Positions 52,323 through 61,143 of a stretch of 64,000 nt of DNA are shown here, in pieces. Position numbers and translations under genes: made by a program. The notes beneath the pieces were generated by a model. That model was not told where the DNA came from. It worked only from the letters and a program-made list of their open reading frames with translations, and did no database searches. This DNA comes from Blastopirellula retiformator. GTDB lineage: Bacteria > Planctomycetota > Planctomycetia > Pirellulales > Pirellulaceae. Location: NCBI RefSeq assembly GCF_007859755.1, contig NZ_SJPF01000001.1:558001-622000 (forward strand). Direction: 5' to 3'. The first letter of the stretch is position 1. Every line of letters begins with the position of its first letter.

Positions 52323-53171
52323 ATGGCCCACACCGCCAATCCGTCTACGATCAAACGCGTTTTCCGTTGGTTCAGCGGCAACAAAGGGGCGGCTCCTCAA
52401 GCTGAGGAAGCGGTCCCGCAAGTCGAGGAAGGGGTTAACATCTCTGAACGCGCGCTGAAGATTCGCCATTTCAAAATGGACGTCTACGAGAAATTGGCGG
52501 CAACGACGATTCTCAGCCAACTGCCGCCGCTGCTGGACGGCGCCAAGAACGCGATCGACGTCGGCGGAAACGTTGGGCACATCGCCTATTTTCTGGCTCA
52601 ACACAGCAAACACGTTTACACCTTCGAGGCGGTGCAAGTCGTTTACGAACGCCTGAAGAACGTCTCGCAGCTTGCTGACAACATCACCGTTCAGCATTTG
52701 GCGATTTCCGACTTTTGCGGCGAAGCCGACTTCTTCGTCGATCACGAGCGGCTCTCGAACTCCGGCCTTCACGACGTCAGCGGCGTGAATACCTCATTCA
52801 AGCCGTCCACGACGTTTCGCTCGACCAAGACTCCGGTCAGGTCGATCGACTCGCTGGGCATCGAAGATGTCGGCTTCATCAAAGTCGATGTCGAAGGTTC
52901 GGAATTGGACGTGCTGCGCGGTGCCGAAGCGACGCTCGAGAAATACTCCCCCGACTTGCTGCTGGAAATCTATGAACCGTTCAGCAAATACCCTGTAGCC
53001 GATTTGTTCCGCTTTGGATTCGAACGCGGATACGACTGCTACCACTACGACAACAGCAGCGAATCAGGGTCGCTCGTTCGCGTGACCGACGAGATGGATG
53101 GCGTCCGTGCGGTGCAAGAACGCCACCATCTGCATGATGCCGATTTCCTCTTTACGAAAAAGAGTATTTAA
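52323..53171 (+). CDS. FkbM-family SAM-dependent methyltransferase
   Basis: 282 aa. Motif I NAIDVGGNVGHIAYFLA, post-I VYTFEAV and the FkbM signature VGFIKVDVEGSELDVLRGAEATL are clear. The N-terminal about 40 residues are a low-complexity Ala/Glu/Pro linker. FkbM enzymes O-methylate sugars or polyketide-type hydroxyls. Its 3' end overlaps the convergent sulfotransferase by 20 bp. With the PhyH-like gene it may modify the same surface polysaccharide; the substrate is not shown. Confidence 0.9.
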   Translation: MAHTANPSTIKRVFRWFSGNKGAAPQAEEAVPQVEEGVNISERALKIRHFKMDVYEKLAATTILSQLPPLLDGAKNAIDVGGNVGHIAYFLAQHSKHVYTFEAVQVVYERLKNVSQLADNITVQHLAISDFCGEADFFVDHERLSNSGLHDVSGVNTSFKPSTTFRSTKTPVRSIDSLGIEDVGFIKVDVEGSELDVLRGAEATLEKYSPDLLLEIYEPFSKYPVADLFRFGFERGYDCYHYDNSSESGSLVRVTDEMDGVRAVQERHHLHDADFLFTKKSI

Positions 53172-53832
53172 GAACGTCGAGGTCTTCGGCGAAGTACTTT
53201 TCAATGTGAGCCCGGGTCGACGCGGTATAATACGACTTATACTGCGACGAATCCTTGGCGCTCACGTTGAACTTATCGAGTTCGATCCGCGGCATGCGAA
53301 GCGTCTCCAGCGTTTCCATGATCTCTTGATCATAATTGCGGACGTCGATCACGCGATCGCACACGATAGCGCCGGCTTCGTCTTTGATCCAATCCAATTG
53401 CGACATCTTCGTCAGGACGCGATCCGACACGTTTTGGGTCGTCAGCAGCCAGGCCTCAAAGCCCTTTTTCAACAGAGCCTTGTCTTCTGGGCTATTGCGG
53501 GGAACGCCGTTGGTCGTGGCGTCAATTTTCCGTAGCCGATGCTGGTAGAGCGAAACCATCCGTTCAAAGGGATTGCGTACCACGCAAAACTTGAAGTAGT
53601 TCTGGTAGTCGATCGGCACCGCATGTCGATCGCATAGACTCTTAATCATTTGATAGGTGAAGTGGTTTCCAAGCGCCGGATCTCGCTCGTAGCCCAGTTC
53701 CGCATTGAGCTCTTCAAATCCCAGCAGAAAGTCTGGGGCAACCTTTTTCCGGTAGTTCATGATCAACGTACTTCCGGCGTTCTTCGGTACGTGAACAAAA
53801 ATGAACTGGTGTGTGTTGGAGTAAACAGCCAT
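53152..53832 (-). CDS. Sulfotransferase family 2-like protein
   Basis: 226 aa from the ATG at 53832 (MAVYSNTHQFIFVHVPKNAGSTL); longer upstream frames are not protein-like. The PAPS-binding elements are HVPKNAGSTL (5'-phosphosulfate loop) and FKFCVVRNPFERMVSLYQHRL (3'-phosphate loop). The rest resembles Sulfotransfer_2 carbohydrate sulfotransferases. Marine planctomycetes make sulfated polymers, consistent with a glycan acceptor, which is inference. Convergent overlap with the FkbM gene (20 bp). Confidence 0.88.
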   Translation of the reverse strand: MAVYSNTHQFIFVHVPKNAGSTLIMNYRKKVAPDFLLGFEELNAELGYERDPALGNHFTYQMIKSLCDRHAVPIDYQNYFKFCVVRNPFERMVSLYQHRLRKIDATTNGVPRNSPEDKALLKKGFEAWLLTTQNVSDRVLTKMSQLDWIKDEAGAIVCDRVIDVRNYDQEIMETLETLRMPRIELDKFNVSAKDSSQYKSYYTASTRAHIEKYFAEDLDVLKYSFS

Positions 53833-54005
53833 ATCTAAAAACCTAGAGCCAGTTTTTTGGGAAAATACCTGGGGGATAATTGAATAAATGGGAGTTTCTG
53901 TCAATTCCAATCGCCTCCCCCAGCTAGCGCAACTCATCAAAATTCGCTTCCCAGCCGAGCCCGTGATACGATCGAAGGCCCAATCCGAACTCGCCGAGAA
54001 GCCCA

Positions 54006-55949
54006 ATGCCATCCATCCTTCGACACCTCTCACTGTTGTCGCTACTACTGATCTCCTCTCCCCTTGCTGCGCAAGAACCGGGCGATTCGCCTAAGCGCCA
54101 CGCCAATCACCTGGCCGGCGAGACGAGCCCCTACTTGCTTGCCCATGCCCACAACCCCGTTGATTGGCGCCCCTGGGGCGAAGAGGCGCTCGCCCTGGCG
54201 AAGCAGGAGAACAAGCCGATCTTCCTGTCGATTGGCTACTCGAGCTGCCACTGGTGCCACGTGATGGAGCACGAGAGCTTTAGCGATGAGGAGATCGCCA
54301 AGCTGCTGAACGAGAACTTCGTCTGCATCAAAGTCGATCGCGAGGAACGCCCCGACATCGATCACGTCTACATGACCGCCGTGCAGATCCTCTCCCGCGG
54401 CGCCGGGGGTTGGCCGCTATCGGCCTTTCTGACGCCGGAAGGCAAGCCGTTCTATGGCGGCACGTACTGGCCGGCGCGCGATGGCGACCGCGAGATGCCG
54501 GTCGGCTTTCTGACCGTCATCAGCCGGATCGCTAAGCTGTGGGACGAGCGAGAAGCCGACCTGCGCACCAGCGCCGACGGACTGACCAACTTGATCAAAG
54601 AGGCCCTGCGTCCGCGGGTAGCGCTGCAGCCAATGCAGCTGGACGCCAAGCTGCTGGCGACCACTGACGCGGCGATTGCCGAATCGTTTGACGCCGAACA
54701 TGGCGGCTTCAACTTCTCGGCCGATGATGCCAACCAGCCGAAATTTCCGGAGCCTGCGACGCTGCAGTATCTGCTTGCCCGCGCTCAGAACGGTTCGGCC
54801 GAAGCGGAGAAGCTGCTGACCGTTACCCTCGATGGGATCGCGGCCGGCGGCATTCGTGATCACATCGGCGGCGGCCTGCATCGGTATAGCGTCGATCGCT
54901 TTTGGCGAATTCCACACTTCGAGAAGATGTTGTACGACAACGCCCAACTGGCGTCGCTCTACGCCGAAGCGTATCAACTGACCGGCAAGCCGCACTACCG
55001 CCGCGTCGCCGAAGAGACGTGCGACTTCGTCCTGCGCGAACTGACCGGACCGCAGGGAGAGTTCTACTCGTCCATCGACGCCGATAGCGAAGGGGTAGAA
55101 GGCAAATACTATCGATGGTCGCAACAAGAGCTACAGGACCTGCTCGACCCGGCCGAGTTGAAACTTGCCAAACAAGTCTACGGGCTCGGCGGCACGCCCA
55201 ACTTTGAAGAACACTACTTCGTGCCGCAGCTCCAGGCGCCGATCGCCGAACTGCCGCAGAACTTAAGGCTGACCCCGGCTGAGTTTGAGTCTCGCCTCCA
55301 AGCGCTGCGTGAAAAGTTGTTGGCCAGGCGTGGCCAGCGCGTGCGGCCGGCGACCGATACCAAGGCGCTGACCGAATGGAACGGGCTGATGATCGCCGGC
55401 TTGGCCGACGCCGGGCGAATCTTCAAGCGGCCTGACTACATCGCGGCGGCCGAGCGGAACGCAGACTTCCTGTTGGCGAACGCCAAATCGCCCGAGGGGC
55501 ATCTGCTCCGCAGTTATAAAGATGGCCAGGCGAAGATCACCGCCTACGTCAACGACTACGCAATGTTGATCGACGGTTTGCTCGCGCTGCACGAAGCGAC
55601 CGGCGAGCAGAAGCGGCTCGACCAGGCGGCCCGGCTACAGGCGGAGCAGACCGAGCGATTTGGCGACACGCGACTCGGCGGCTATTGCTTTACCGCGGAG
55701 AACGCGGAAGAGGTGATCGTGCGGGGGAAGATCCCGAACGACGACGCCATCCCCAGCGGCAACTCGGTCGCCGCCGGCAACTTGCTCTACCTAGCCGACA
55801 AGCTAGAAGACGCCGCGCTGCGTGAGCAAGCGATCGCCACGATCCGCAGCGGCCAGACGTTGCTAGAACTGGCCCCAGCAGCCGCGCCCCGTTTGCTGGT
55901 CGCGGCCGAGCAGGTGATTCGCCAGAGCGATGCTCCCGACAACGACTAA
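54006..55949 (+). CDS. DUF255 (YyaL/SPATA20-like) thioredoxin-fold protein with a six-hairpin domain, secreted form
   Basis: 647 aa. Signal peptide [16 protein letters not shown], then the hallmark [59 protein letters not shown], with the CHWC thioredoxin-like motif. The C-terminal two thirds are an (alpha/alpha)6-type region similar to glycosidases ([38 protein letters not shown]). Most YyaL proteins are cytoplasmic; this one has an export signal. Biochemical role unknown. Overlap-free with neighbours. Confidence 0.93.
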   Translation: MPSILRHLSLLSLLLISSPLAAQEPGDSPKRHANHLAGETSPYLLAHAHNPVDWRPWGEEALALAKQENKPIFLSIGYSSCHWCHVMEHESFSDEEIAKLLNENFVCIKVDREERPDIDHVYMTAVQILSRGAGGWPLSAFLTPEGKPFYGGTYWPARDGDREMPVGFLTVISRIAKLWDEREADLRTSADGLTNLIKEALRPRVALQPMQLDAKLLATTDAAIAESFDAEHGGFNFSADDANQPKFPEPATLQYLLARAQNGSAEAEKLLTVTLDGIAAGGIRDHIGGGLHRYSVDRFWRIPHFEKMLYDNAQLASLYAEAYQLTGKPHYRRVAEETCDFVLRELTGPQGEFYSSIDADSEGVEGKYYRWSQQELQDLLDPAELKLAKQVYGLGGTPNFEEHYFVPQLQAPIAELPQNLRLTPAEFESRLQALREKLLARRGQRVRPATDTKALTEWNGLMIAGLADAGRIFKRPDYIAAAERNADFLLANAKSPEGHLLRSYKDGQAKITAYVNDYAMLIDGLLALHEATGEQKRLDQAARLQAEQTERFGDTRLGGYCFTAENAEEVIVRGKIPNDDAIPSGNSVAAGNLLYLADKLEDAALREQAIATIRSGQTLLELAPAAAPRLLVAAEQVIRQSDAPDND

Positions 55950-55952
55950 CCG

Positions 55953-56942
55953 CTATGGCTGGGTCGCCAAGGCGAAGACGTCGACGGCGAAACAGTCATC
56001 GGGCTTGACTTGCCCCTCTTTGGTCATGCCGACCTCTTCCATCTGCTGCATCAGTTCGGTCCAGCGAGCCAGCGTCATTCGGCCGAACTGATCGTCGGTG
56101 GTCGGCAGCGCCAAGCCTTCGATCTCCTGGGCGCCAAACTGCAGCGCTGCGACATCCAATTCAGGATTGAGCGTCGAGATTTCATCGTTGGTATCGTGGG
56201 GATGATCCAGGTAGTGCTTCCATCCTTTGATGCAGGCCCGCGTCATCTTCACGCCCAGATCTCGCTCGGCATCCAACAGATCGTCGCTGGTGATCAGGAT
56301 GCTGGTGTAAGGATTAAAGCCAAGTTCATGGATCATCAACGAACGCGTCGCCACTCCCTTCTCTCTTGCGATATAGGGTTCGCTAAAGACGTAGCCTTGC
56401 TGCGCCATGTTCGGATCACCCAGGAACTGGGTCATGTTGCCGTTGTACGGGACGATGCGAACGTCCTTTAGCGGCAGCTTCTTCTGCAGGTAGATGGCGA
56501 AGGTACGTCCCGAGTTCATCGCCAGCGTGCAGTTTTCAAGATCCTTCCAATCCTTGATCGGGGACTGCTCGTGCACCAACACGCAACGCGGACTCTTTTC
56601 CATCGACGACATCAGCGCCACGACGTTGGCCATCTGCGATCGGCCCAGGATTACCTGATCGGCGTTGGCGACGGCGAACTCAACATTCCCTTGAGCGACC
56701 TGCGGAATCACCGGCACGCCGGGGCCGCCGGGGATGATCTCGACGTCGAGCCCTTCGTCGGCGAAGAAGCCTTGCTGCTGGGCGGCATAAAAACCGCCAT
56801 GCTCCGCTTCGGGAAACCAGTTCAGCGCCAGGCGAACCTTCCGCAGAGCAGGTCCATCGTCGTCAGGCGGCTGATCGGCGTTCTGGGGGGCTCCGCATCC
56901 AATCAGGGTCAGCAGCGACACGATCGCGATTAGGCGCAACAT
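55953..56942 (-). CDS. NMT1/THI5-like ABC transporter substrate-binding lipoprotein
   Basis: 329 aa from the ATG at 56942. The lipobox is LTLIGC (Cys 16). VRLALNWFPEAEHGGFYAAQQQGFFADEGLDVEIIPGG is the NMT1/THI5-like start, and VANADQVILGRS, FSEPYIAREKG and TSILITSDDLL follow as expected. It would bind a pyrimidine/thiamine precursor, nitrate/sulfonate or taurine-type ligand in the periplasm. No permease or ATPase is adjacent, so the rest of the transporter is elsewhere. Converges with the DUF255 gene (3-bp gap). Confidence 0.88.
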   Translation of the reverse strand: MLRLIAIVSLLTLIGCGAPQNADQPPDDDGPALRKVRLALNWFPEAEHGGFYAAQQQGFFADEGLDVEIIPGGPGVPVIPQVAQGNVEFAVANADQVILGRSQMANVVALMSSMEKSPRCVLVHEQSPIKDWKDLENCTLAMNSGRTFAIYLQKKLPLKDVRIVPYNGNMTQFLGDPNMAQQGYVFSEPYIAREKGVATRSLMIHELGFNPYTSILITSDDLLDAERDLGVKMTRACIKGWKHYLDHPHDTNDEISTLNPELDVAALQFGAQEIEGLALPTTDDQFGRMTLARWTELMQQMEEVGMTKEGQVKPDDCFAVDVFALATQP

Positions 56943-57050
56943 AGCGACTCCTCGGAAGTCAAAAGGGGAATCCGACGTCACGTTATCGTAGCTTTTTGGA
57001 TCGACTTGGCGAGCCGGATCGAACGATTTTGGCGAGTTGTCGGCTGACGA

Positions 57051-57707
57051 TTACTCGGATGAGTCGGGCTGCTCGGGCGACTCCGACTCAGCGGGGGCCG
57101 CCTGATCGGCAGATTCGGCCAAACGCTTCTTTTCGTTCAGCCACCATTGGTAGAACTGCTCGACCACCGGGCGGCGATAAACGCTCTTTAAGATCTGGCG
57201 CCGCTTGCTCTTCAAAAAGAGCTGGGCCTCGGTTGGCGTCATGTCCTTCGCTTTGATCAGCCAGCAGATGACGATCGTCGCGCTGCGGGCTCTACCGGCC
57301 TTGCAGTGAATGTACACCTGCTTTCCGGCGGCGACCTGCTGATCGATGAATTCGACCCCGCGCCGGACGTCTTCCAGGCTGGGCGGGACGAAGTCGATGG
57401 TCGGCAGATGGAGCTGCTCGACGCCCGATTTGGAGTAGGTCCCGACCGGCCCGGCGAACTCCTGGCAGGTGTTCACCACGGCGGTCACCCCGGCGGCGAT
57501 GATTTCTTCGACGATTTTATCGGTCGGCAACGCCCCGATCAAAACGTGCTCATCGATCCGATCCCACCACCGCCAGCGGCGGAAGATGTGAATCATTGAC
57601 CAATTAAAGAGCAAGGATGGGTAGAAAGCGACCGCGGCGAACGAACGGCTGAGGGGGCGACGCATGCGGCGGGCCGGGGGCGGATCTGGCTTAGTTTCTC
57701 CTGTCAT
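57051..57707 (-). CDS. Dual-specificity phosphatase, PTPMT1-like
   Basis: 218 aa. Active site HCKAGRARSAT (HCx5R-S). The N-terminus FAAVAFYPSLLFNW...RRWRWWDRIDEHVLIGALP, the middle VEQLHLPTIDFVPPSLEDVRRGVEFI and YIHCKAGRARSATIVICWLIKAK match mitochondrial PTPMT1, the phosphatidylglycerophosphate phosphatase, along nearly its whole length. The hydrophobic N-terminal patch would place it at the membrane. The C-terminus is an acidic Ser/Glu/Pro tail. Likely a lipid phosphatase in cardiolipin/phosphatidylglycerol synthesis; activity is inferred from family. Confidence 0.88.
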   Translation of the reverse strand: MTGETKPDPPPARRMRRPLSRSFAAVAFYPSLLFNWSMIHIFRRWRWWDRIDEHVLIGALPTDKIVEEIIAAGVTAVVNTCQEFAGPVGTYSKSGVEQLHLPTIDFVPPSLEDVRRGVEFIDQQVAAGKQVYIHCKAGRARSATIVICWLIKAKDMTPTEAQLFLKSKRRQILKSVYRRPVVEQFYQWWLNEKKRLAESADQAAPAESESPEQPDSSE

Positions 57708-57798
57708 AAAGTTCGATTATCATGGTTGAGGTTGCATAGTGGCAACCCATCCCCCATCCCACCTTTCCTGCCCCGCCCTTCTGTGAGGTAATCTGCTA

Positions 57799-59319
57799 AT
57801 GAAACGCCCCTTCGCTCTCCTCCTTCTGCTGATCGCAGCGCCGGCCGTCTGGGCCGCCGACGACGCTTCGGCCGAGGTCAAACCGCCGCAGGGATTTAAG
57901 GCCCTGTTCAATGGTAAAGATCTAACCGGTTGGAAAGGCCTGGTCGCCAGTCCGCCCAAGCGAGCGGCGATGTCCGCCGAAGAACTCGCCGCCGAGCAAA
58001 AGAAGGCCGACGCCAGCATGAATGAGCATTGGTCGGTCGAAGATGGCGTGCTGGTCTACGACGGCAAGGGGCAAAGCCTCTGCACCGCCAAAGACTACGC
58101 CGATTTCGAGATGTACGTCGACTGGAAGATTCTGTCCGACGGCGACAGCGGCATCTACGTGCGGGGATCGCCTCAGATCCAGATCTGGGATCCGGCGCAC
58201 TGGAAGGTCGGCTCCGGCGGTCTCTACAACAACAAAGAGCATCAATCGGCCCCGACGATTATCGCCGACAATCCGATCGGCGAGTGGAACACCTTCTACA
58301 TCAAGATGGTGGGCGATCGCGTCACCGTGAAGCTCAACGGCAAGACGGTGACCGACAACGTCGTGCTCGAAAACTACTGGGAACGGGACAAGCCGATCTA
58401 CCCGACCGGTCAGATCGAACTGCAACACCATGGCAACCGCCTGGAGTTCAAGAACATCTACATTCGCGAGTTGGTCTCGCCTGACCAGCTGAAGAAGATG
58501 GAAGAAGCGGCGCCTGCCAAAGCGACCGCGACTCCGAAGAAGGACCAGAACGTGCTGGTCTTTCTCCGCCACGCCGGCTTCCGTCATAGCTCGATCCCCG
58601 TTGGGGGGCGAGCCGTGCAGATCATCGGCGACAAGAACGGCGCCTACAGCTCGGTGATCACCGACGACCTGACCGACCTGTGGCCGGAGAACCTGACAAG
58701 GTATGACGCCGTCGTCATGGTCAACACGACCGGCGAGTGGATCAAGCCGCGGGCCGAAGACCTGCAGCAGATCGAAGCCAAGTATGGCGAGAAGCTTTCG
58801 GCCGCAGACGCGGAGGCGAAACTGAAGAAGAGCTTGCTCAACTTCGTCTCCAGCGGCAAAGGCCTGGTTGGTTTTCACGCCGCCAGCGACGCGAACTACC
58901 AATGGCCGGAATTCGGCGAAATGGTCGGCGGCTACTTCAACGCCCATCCGTGGCACGAAAAGGTAGGCGTGAAGGTCGACAGTCCCCAGCATCCGCTGAT
59001 GGCGGCCTTTGGCGGAAAAGACTTCACGATCGTCGACGAGATCTACCAGTTCCGCGATCCTTACTCGCGCAAGGCGCTGCACGTGCTGCTGTCGCTGGAT
59101 GTCGAGAAGACCAACATGGACAAGAAGAACATCAAACGCGACGACGGCGACTTCGCCGTATCCTGGGTTCGCAGTTGGGGAGACGGTCGCGTCTTCTACA
59201 GCTCGCTCGGCCATCGCGAAGAAATTTATTGGAACCCGCAAATGCTGGCGTTCTATCTCGACGGCATTCAGTTCGCCCTGGGCGATCTCGACGCCGACAC
59301 CACTCCTAGCGCCAACTAA
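57799..59319 (+). CDS. DUF1080 (3-keto-disaccharide hydrolase-like) plus ThuA-like fusion, secreted
   Basis: 506 aa. Signal peptide FALLLLLIAAPAVWA. Residues about 30-235 are the DUF1080/LamG-type jelly roll (GFKALFNGKDLTGWKG, YADFEMYVDWKILSDGDSGIYVRGSPQIQIWDP, NRLEFKNIYIREL). A short Ala/Lys linker leads to a ThuA-like domain (about 250-500: VLVFLRHAGFRHSSIPVG, GKGLVGFHAASDA, GGYFNAHPWHEKVGVKV, SWVRSWGDGRVFYSSLGHREEIY). Both domains relate to keto-sugar catabolism. It lies 42 bp upstream of a separate ThuA protein, and the pair is probably one operon for periplasmic breakdown of keto-sugars. Confidence 0.9.
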   Translation: MKRPFALLLLLIAAPAVWAADDASAEVKPPQGFKALFNGKDLTGWKGLVASPPKRAAMSAEELAAEQKKADASMNEHWSVEDGVLVYDGKGQSLCTAKDYADFEMYVDWKILSDGDSGIYVRGSPQIQIWDPAHWKVGSGGLYNNKEHQSAPTIIADNPIGEWNTFYIKMVGDRVTVKLNGKTVTDNVVLENYWERDKPIYPTGQIELQHHGNRLEFKNIYIRELVSPDQLKKMEEAAPAKATATPKKDQNVLVFLRHAGFRHSSIPVGGRAVQIIGDKNGAYSSVITDDLTDLWPENLTRYDAVVMVNTTGEWIKPRAEDLQQIEAKYGEKLSAADAEAKLKKSLLNFVSSGKGLVGFHAASDANYQWPEFGEMVGGYFNAHPWHEKVGVKVDSPQHPLMAAFGGKDFTIVDEIYQFRDPYSRKALHVLLSLDVEKTNMDKKNIKRDDGDFAVSWVRSWGDGRVFYSSLGHREEIYWNPQMLAFYLDGIQFALGDLDADTTPSAN

Positions 59320-59361
59320 CCCACCCCCAACACCATCATCGCCCCCACAGGAGACTCGACT

Positions 59362-60225
59362 ATGTCTCGCTTGAAAACCTATCTGCCCGTTTGGGCCGTC
59401 GTCGCGGCGCTCGCGATTTGCACTTCGGCCTTCGCCGAAGACGCGCCGAAAAAGCTGAAAGGCCTGCTGATCACCGGCGGCTGCTGCCATGATTATCCGC
59501 ACCAGGTGAAGATCATCACCGAGGGACTCAGCCAACGTCTAAACATCGAGTGGGACGTCGTGCTGACGGGTAGCGGCAAAGACATCAAAGTGCCGGTCTA
59601 CGAGAACCACGACTGGATCAAGCCGTACGACGTCGTCGTGCACAACGAATGCTACGGCGACGTGAAAGACGTCAAGTTCGTCGAAGGTATCGTCAAAGCT
59701 CACACCGAGACCGGCGTTCCGGCGGTGGTTATTCACTGCTCGATGCACAGCTATCGCCATGCCGACACCGACGAGTGGCGCAAGCTGCTGGGAGTCACTT
59801 CCCGCAGTCACGAAAGCCATCATCCGATCGACGTCGTCAACCTGCAGCCCGATCACCCGGTCATGGCCGGCTTCCCGGAACTTTGGAAACGTCCGGTCGC
59901 AGAACTCTACAAGATCGAAAAGCAATGGCCCGAGATGAAGCCGCTGGCCCAGGCCTACGGCAAAGACACCGACAAGAACCATAGCGTCATCTGGACCAAC
60001 CAGTTTGGCAAAGCGAAGGTCTTCGGCACCACGCTCGGTCACCACAACGAAACGATGCTGACCGACGAATGGCTCGGCGTCGTCTCGCGCGGCACATTGT
60101 GGACGCTCGACTTGCTCAACGACGATGGCACGCCGAAAGATGGCTACGCCGGAACCGGCATCGCCAAGATCGACCTGACCAAGCCGAACCCGGACGCCGG
60201 CAAATCGCCGAAACCGGCCAAGTAG
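59362..60225 (+). CDS. Secreted ThuA-like (class-I glutamine amidotransferase fold) protein
   Basis: 287 aa. Signal peptide WAVVAALAICTSAFA. ThuA features: GLLITGGCCHDYPHQVKII, VVVHNECYGDVKDVKFVEGI, VIHCSMHSYRHADTDEWRKLLGV, SHHPIDVV and VIWTNQFGKAKVFGTTLGHHNETM. Trehalose-utilisation ThuA relatives act on keto-disaccharides. The domain is single here; the upstream gene has a second copy fused to DUF1080. A terminator with a UUCG loop follows 18 bp after the stop. Confidence 0.9.
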   Translation: MSRLKTYLPVWAVVAALAICTSAFAEDAPKKLKGLLITGGCCHDYPHQVKIITEGLSQRLNIEWDVVLTGSGKDIKVPVYENHDWIKPYDVVVHNECYGDVKDVKFVEGIVKAHTETGVPAVVIHCSMHSYRHADTDEWRKLLGVTSRSHESHHPIDVVNLQPDHPVMAGFPELWKRPVAELYKIEKQWPEMKPLAQAYGKDTDKNHSVIWTNQFGKAKVFGTTLGHHNETMLTDEWLGVVSRGTLWTLDLLNDDGTPKDGYAGTGIAKIDLTKPNPDAGKSPKPAK

Positions 60226-60243
60226 TCGTTATCTGCTCACCTA

Positions 60244-60271
60244 AGCCGCCGTCTTCGGACCGCGGCTTTTT
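60244..60271 (+). terminator. Intrinsic terminator with UUCG tetraloop after the ThuA gene
   Basis: AGCCGC (60244-60249) pairs with GCGGCT (60262-60267), with an inner GTC-TTCG-GAC stem-loop, and runs into five Ts (60267-60271). Plus strand. Confidence 0.9.
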
Positions 60272-60447
60272 GTCTGCCTTGAACCTTCATGCCTCGGCGA
60301 ATCATTCGAGCTGAATTGCAATTCGCACTGCTGGACAAGCCGGCAGTGGCACGCCTGAAACGGAGTCTGCCCTTTGCGCGAGCGTGAAACTGCGTATCAT
60401 CGAATGCCGTCGATTTCGTCTCTTTCCGTTGTGCGTCAAAGAATCCT

Positions 60448-61143
60448 GTGCCGCAGCATACTCGTATCGTTTCGCCTGGTCCGGCTCCCAATACCGTTCG
60501 CACGGAAGAGGGGAAAGTGCTCACCGCTCCCTCCGACTGGACCTTGCTGCCTCCGGGCGACGCAGGCCTGACGCGGCGGGTCAAATCGGCCGGGCCGACC
60601 TGGACGATCAAAGAGAAAAAGGGACGCCGGATGTTCTCGCGCGGCGTGCTAGCCCCAGCGGCGACGATCGCTGCCGAGAAAGCGCGGCTTGAACAAGAGC
60701 GCTCGACCGACGCCTACGCCAAACGTCAAGCCGCCAGCGCTGCGCGACGAGACAAGCAGCAAGGCGAATACGTCGAGGACTTTCGGGGCGCCGTGCTGCA
60801 GTTCCTTCGCTTCGACAGCGGGCACTCAGCGATCGCTGGTCGTTTGGCCGATGCGGTCACCACGCACGCCACGCCGGTCGGCAGCGGCACGGTCGCTCGA
60901 ACGAAGCGGATCCCGATCGAGCAGCGAGCCGAGTCGGCGGTGATTGCCTGGATGCGACACCAGACGACCGCTTACGACCACATGAAGATCGCCCGGATCA
61001 AAGGGAAACGGCGCGAAGTGCGGCGGATGCTGGCCGAAGAATCGCGCCGCCTGCTGAAGAAATACCGCCGCGGCGAAGCGGACAATCTGGCGAGTTGCCC
61101 GTTGGCGCGAGCGCTGACCAGCGCTGCGCAAGCTAAGCAATGA
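60448..61143 (+). CDS. DUF2293 protein
   Basis: 231 aa from a GTG at 60448 (MPQHTRIVSPGPAP). The N-terminal half is a basic, linker-like segment with Trp-rich turns (PSDWTLLPPGDAGLTRRVKSAGPTWTIKEKKGRRMFSRG). The C-terminal half, RTKRIPIEQRAESAVIAWMRHQTTAYDHMKIARIKGKRREVRRMLAEESRRLLKKYRRG, is the DUF2293 domain, whose function is unknown. Very basic overall, suggesting a nucleic-acid partner. Overlaps epmB by 11 bp (convergent). Confidence 0.82.
   Translation: MPQHTRIVSPGPAPNTVRTEEGKVLTAPSDWTLLPPGDAGLTRRVKSAGPTWTIKEKKGRRMFSRGVLAPAATIAAEKARLEQERSTDAYAKRQAASAARRDKQQGEYVEDFRGAVLQFLRFDSGHSAIAGRLADAVTTHATPVGSGTVARTKRIPIEQRAESAVIAWMRHQTTAYDHMKIARIKGKRREVRRMLAEESRRLLKKYRRGEADNLASCPLARALTSAAQAKQ

Noticed and set aside
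57922-59535. 537-codon minus-strand frame opposite the DUF1080-ThuA gene
   Set aside because: The sense strand shows clear domains and a signal peptide; the antisense product has none.
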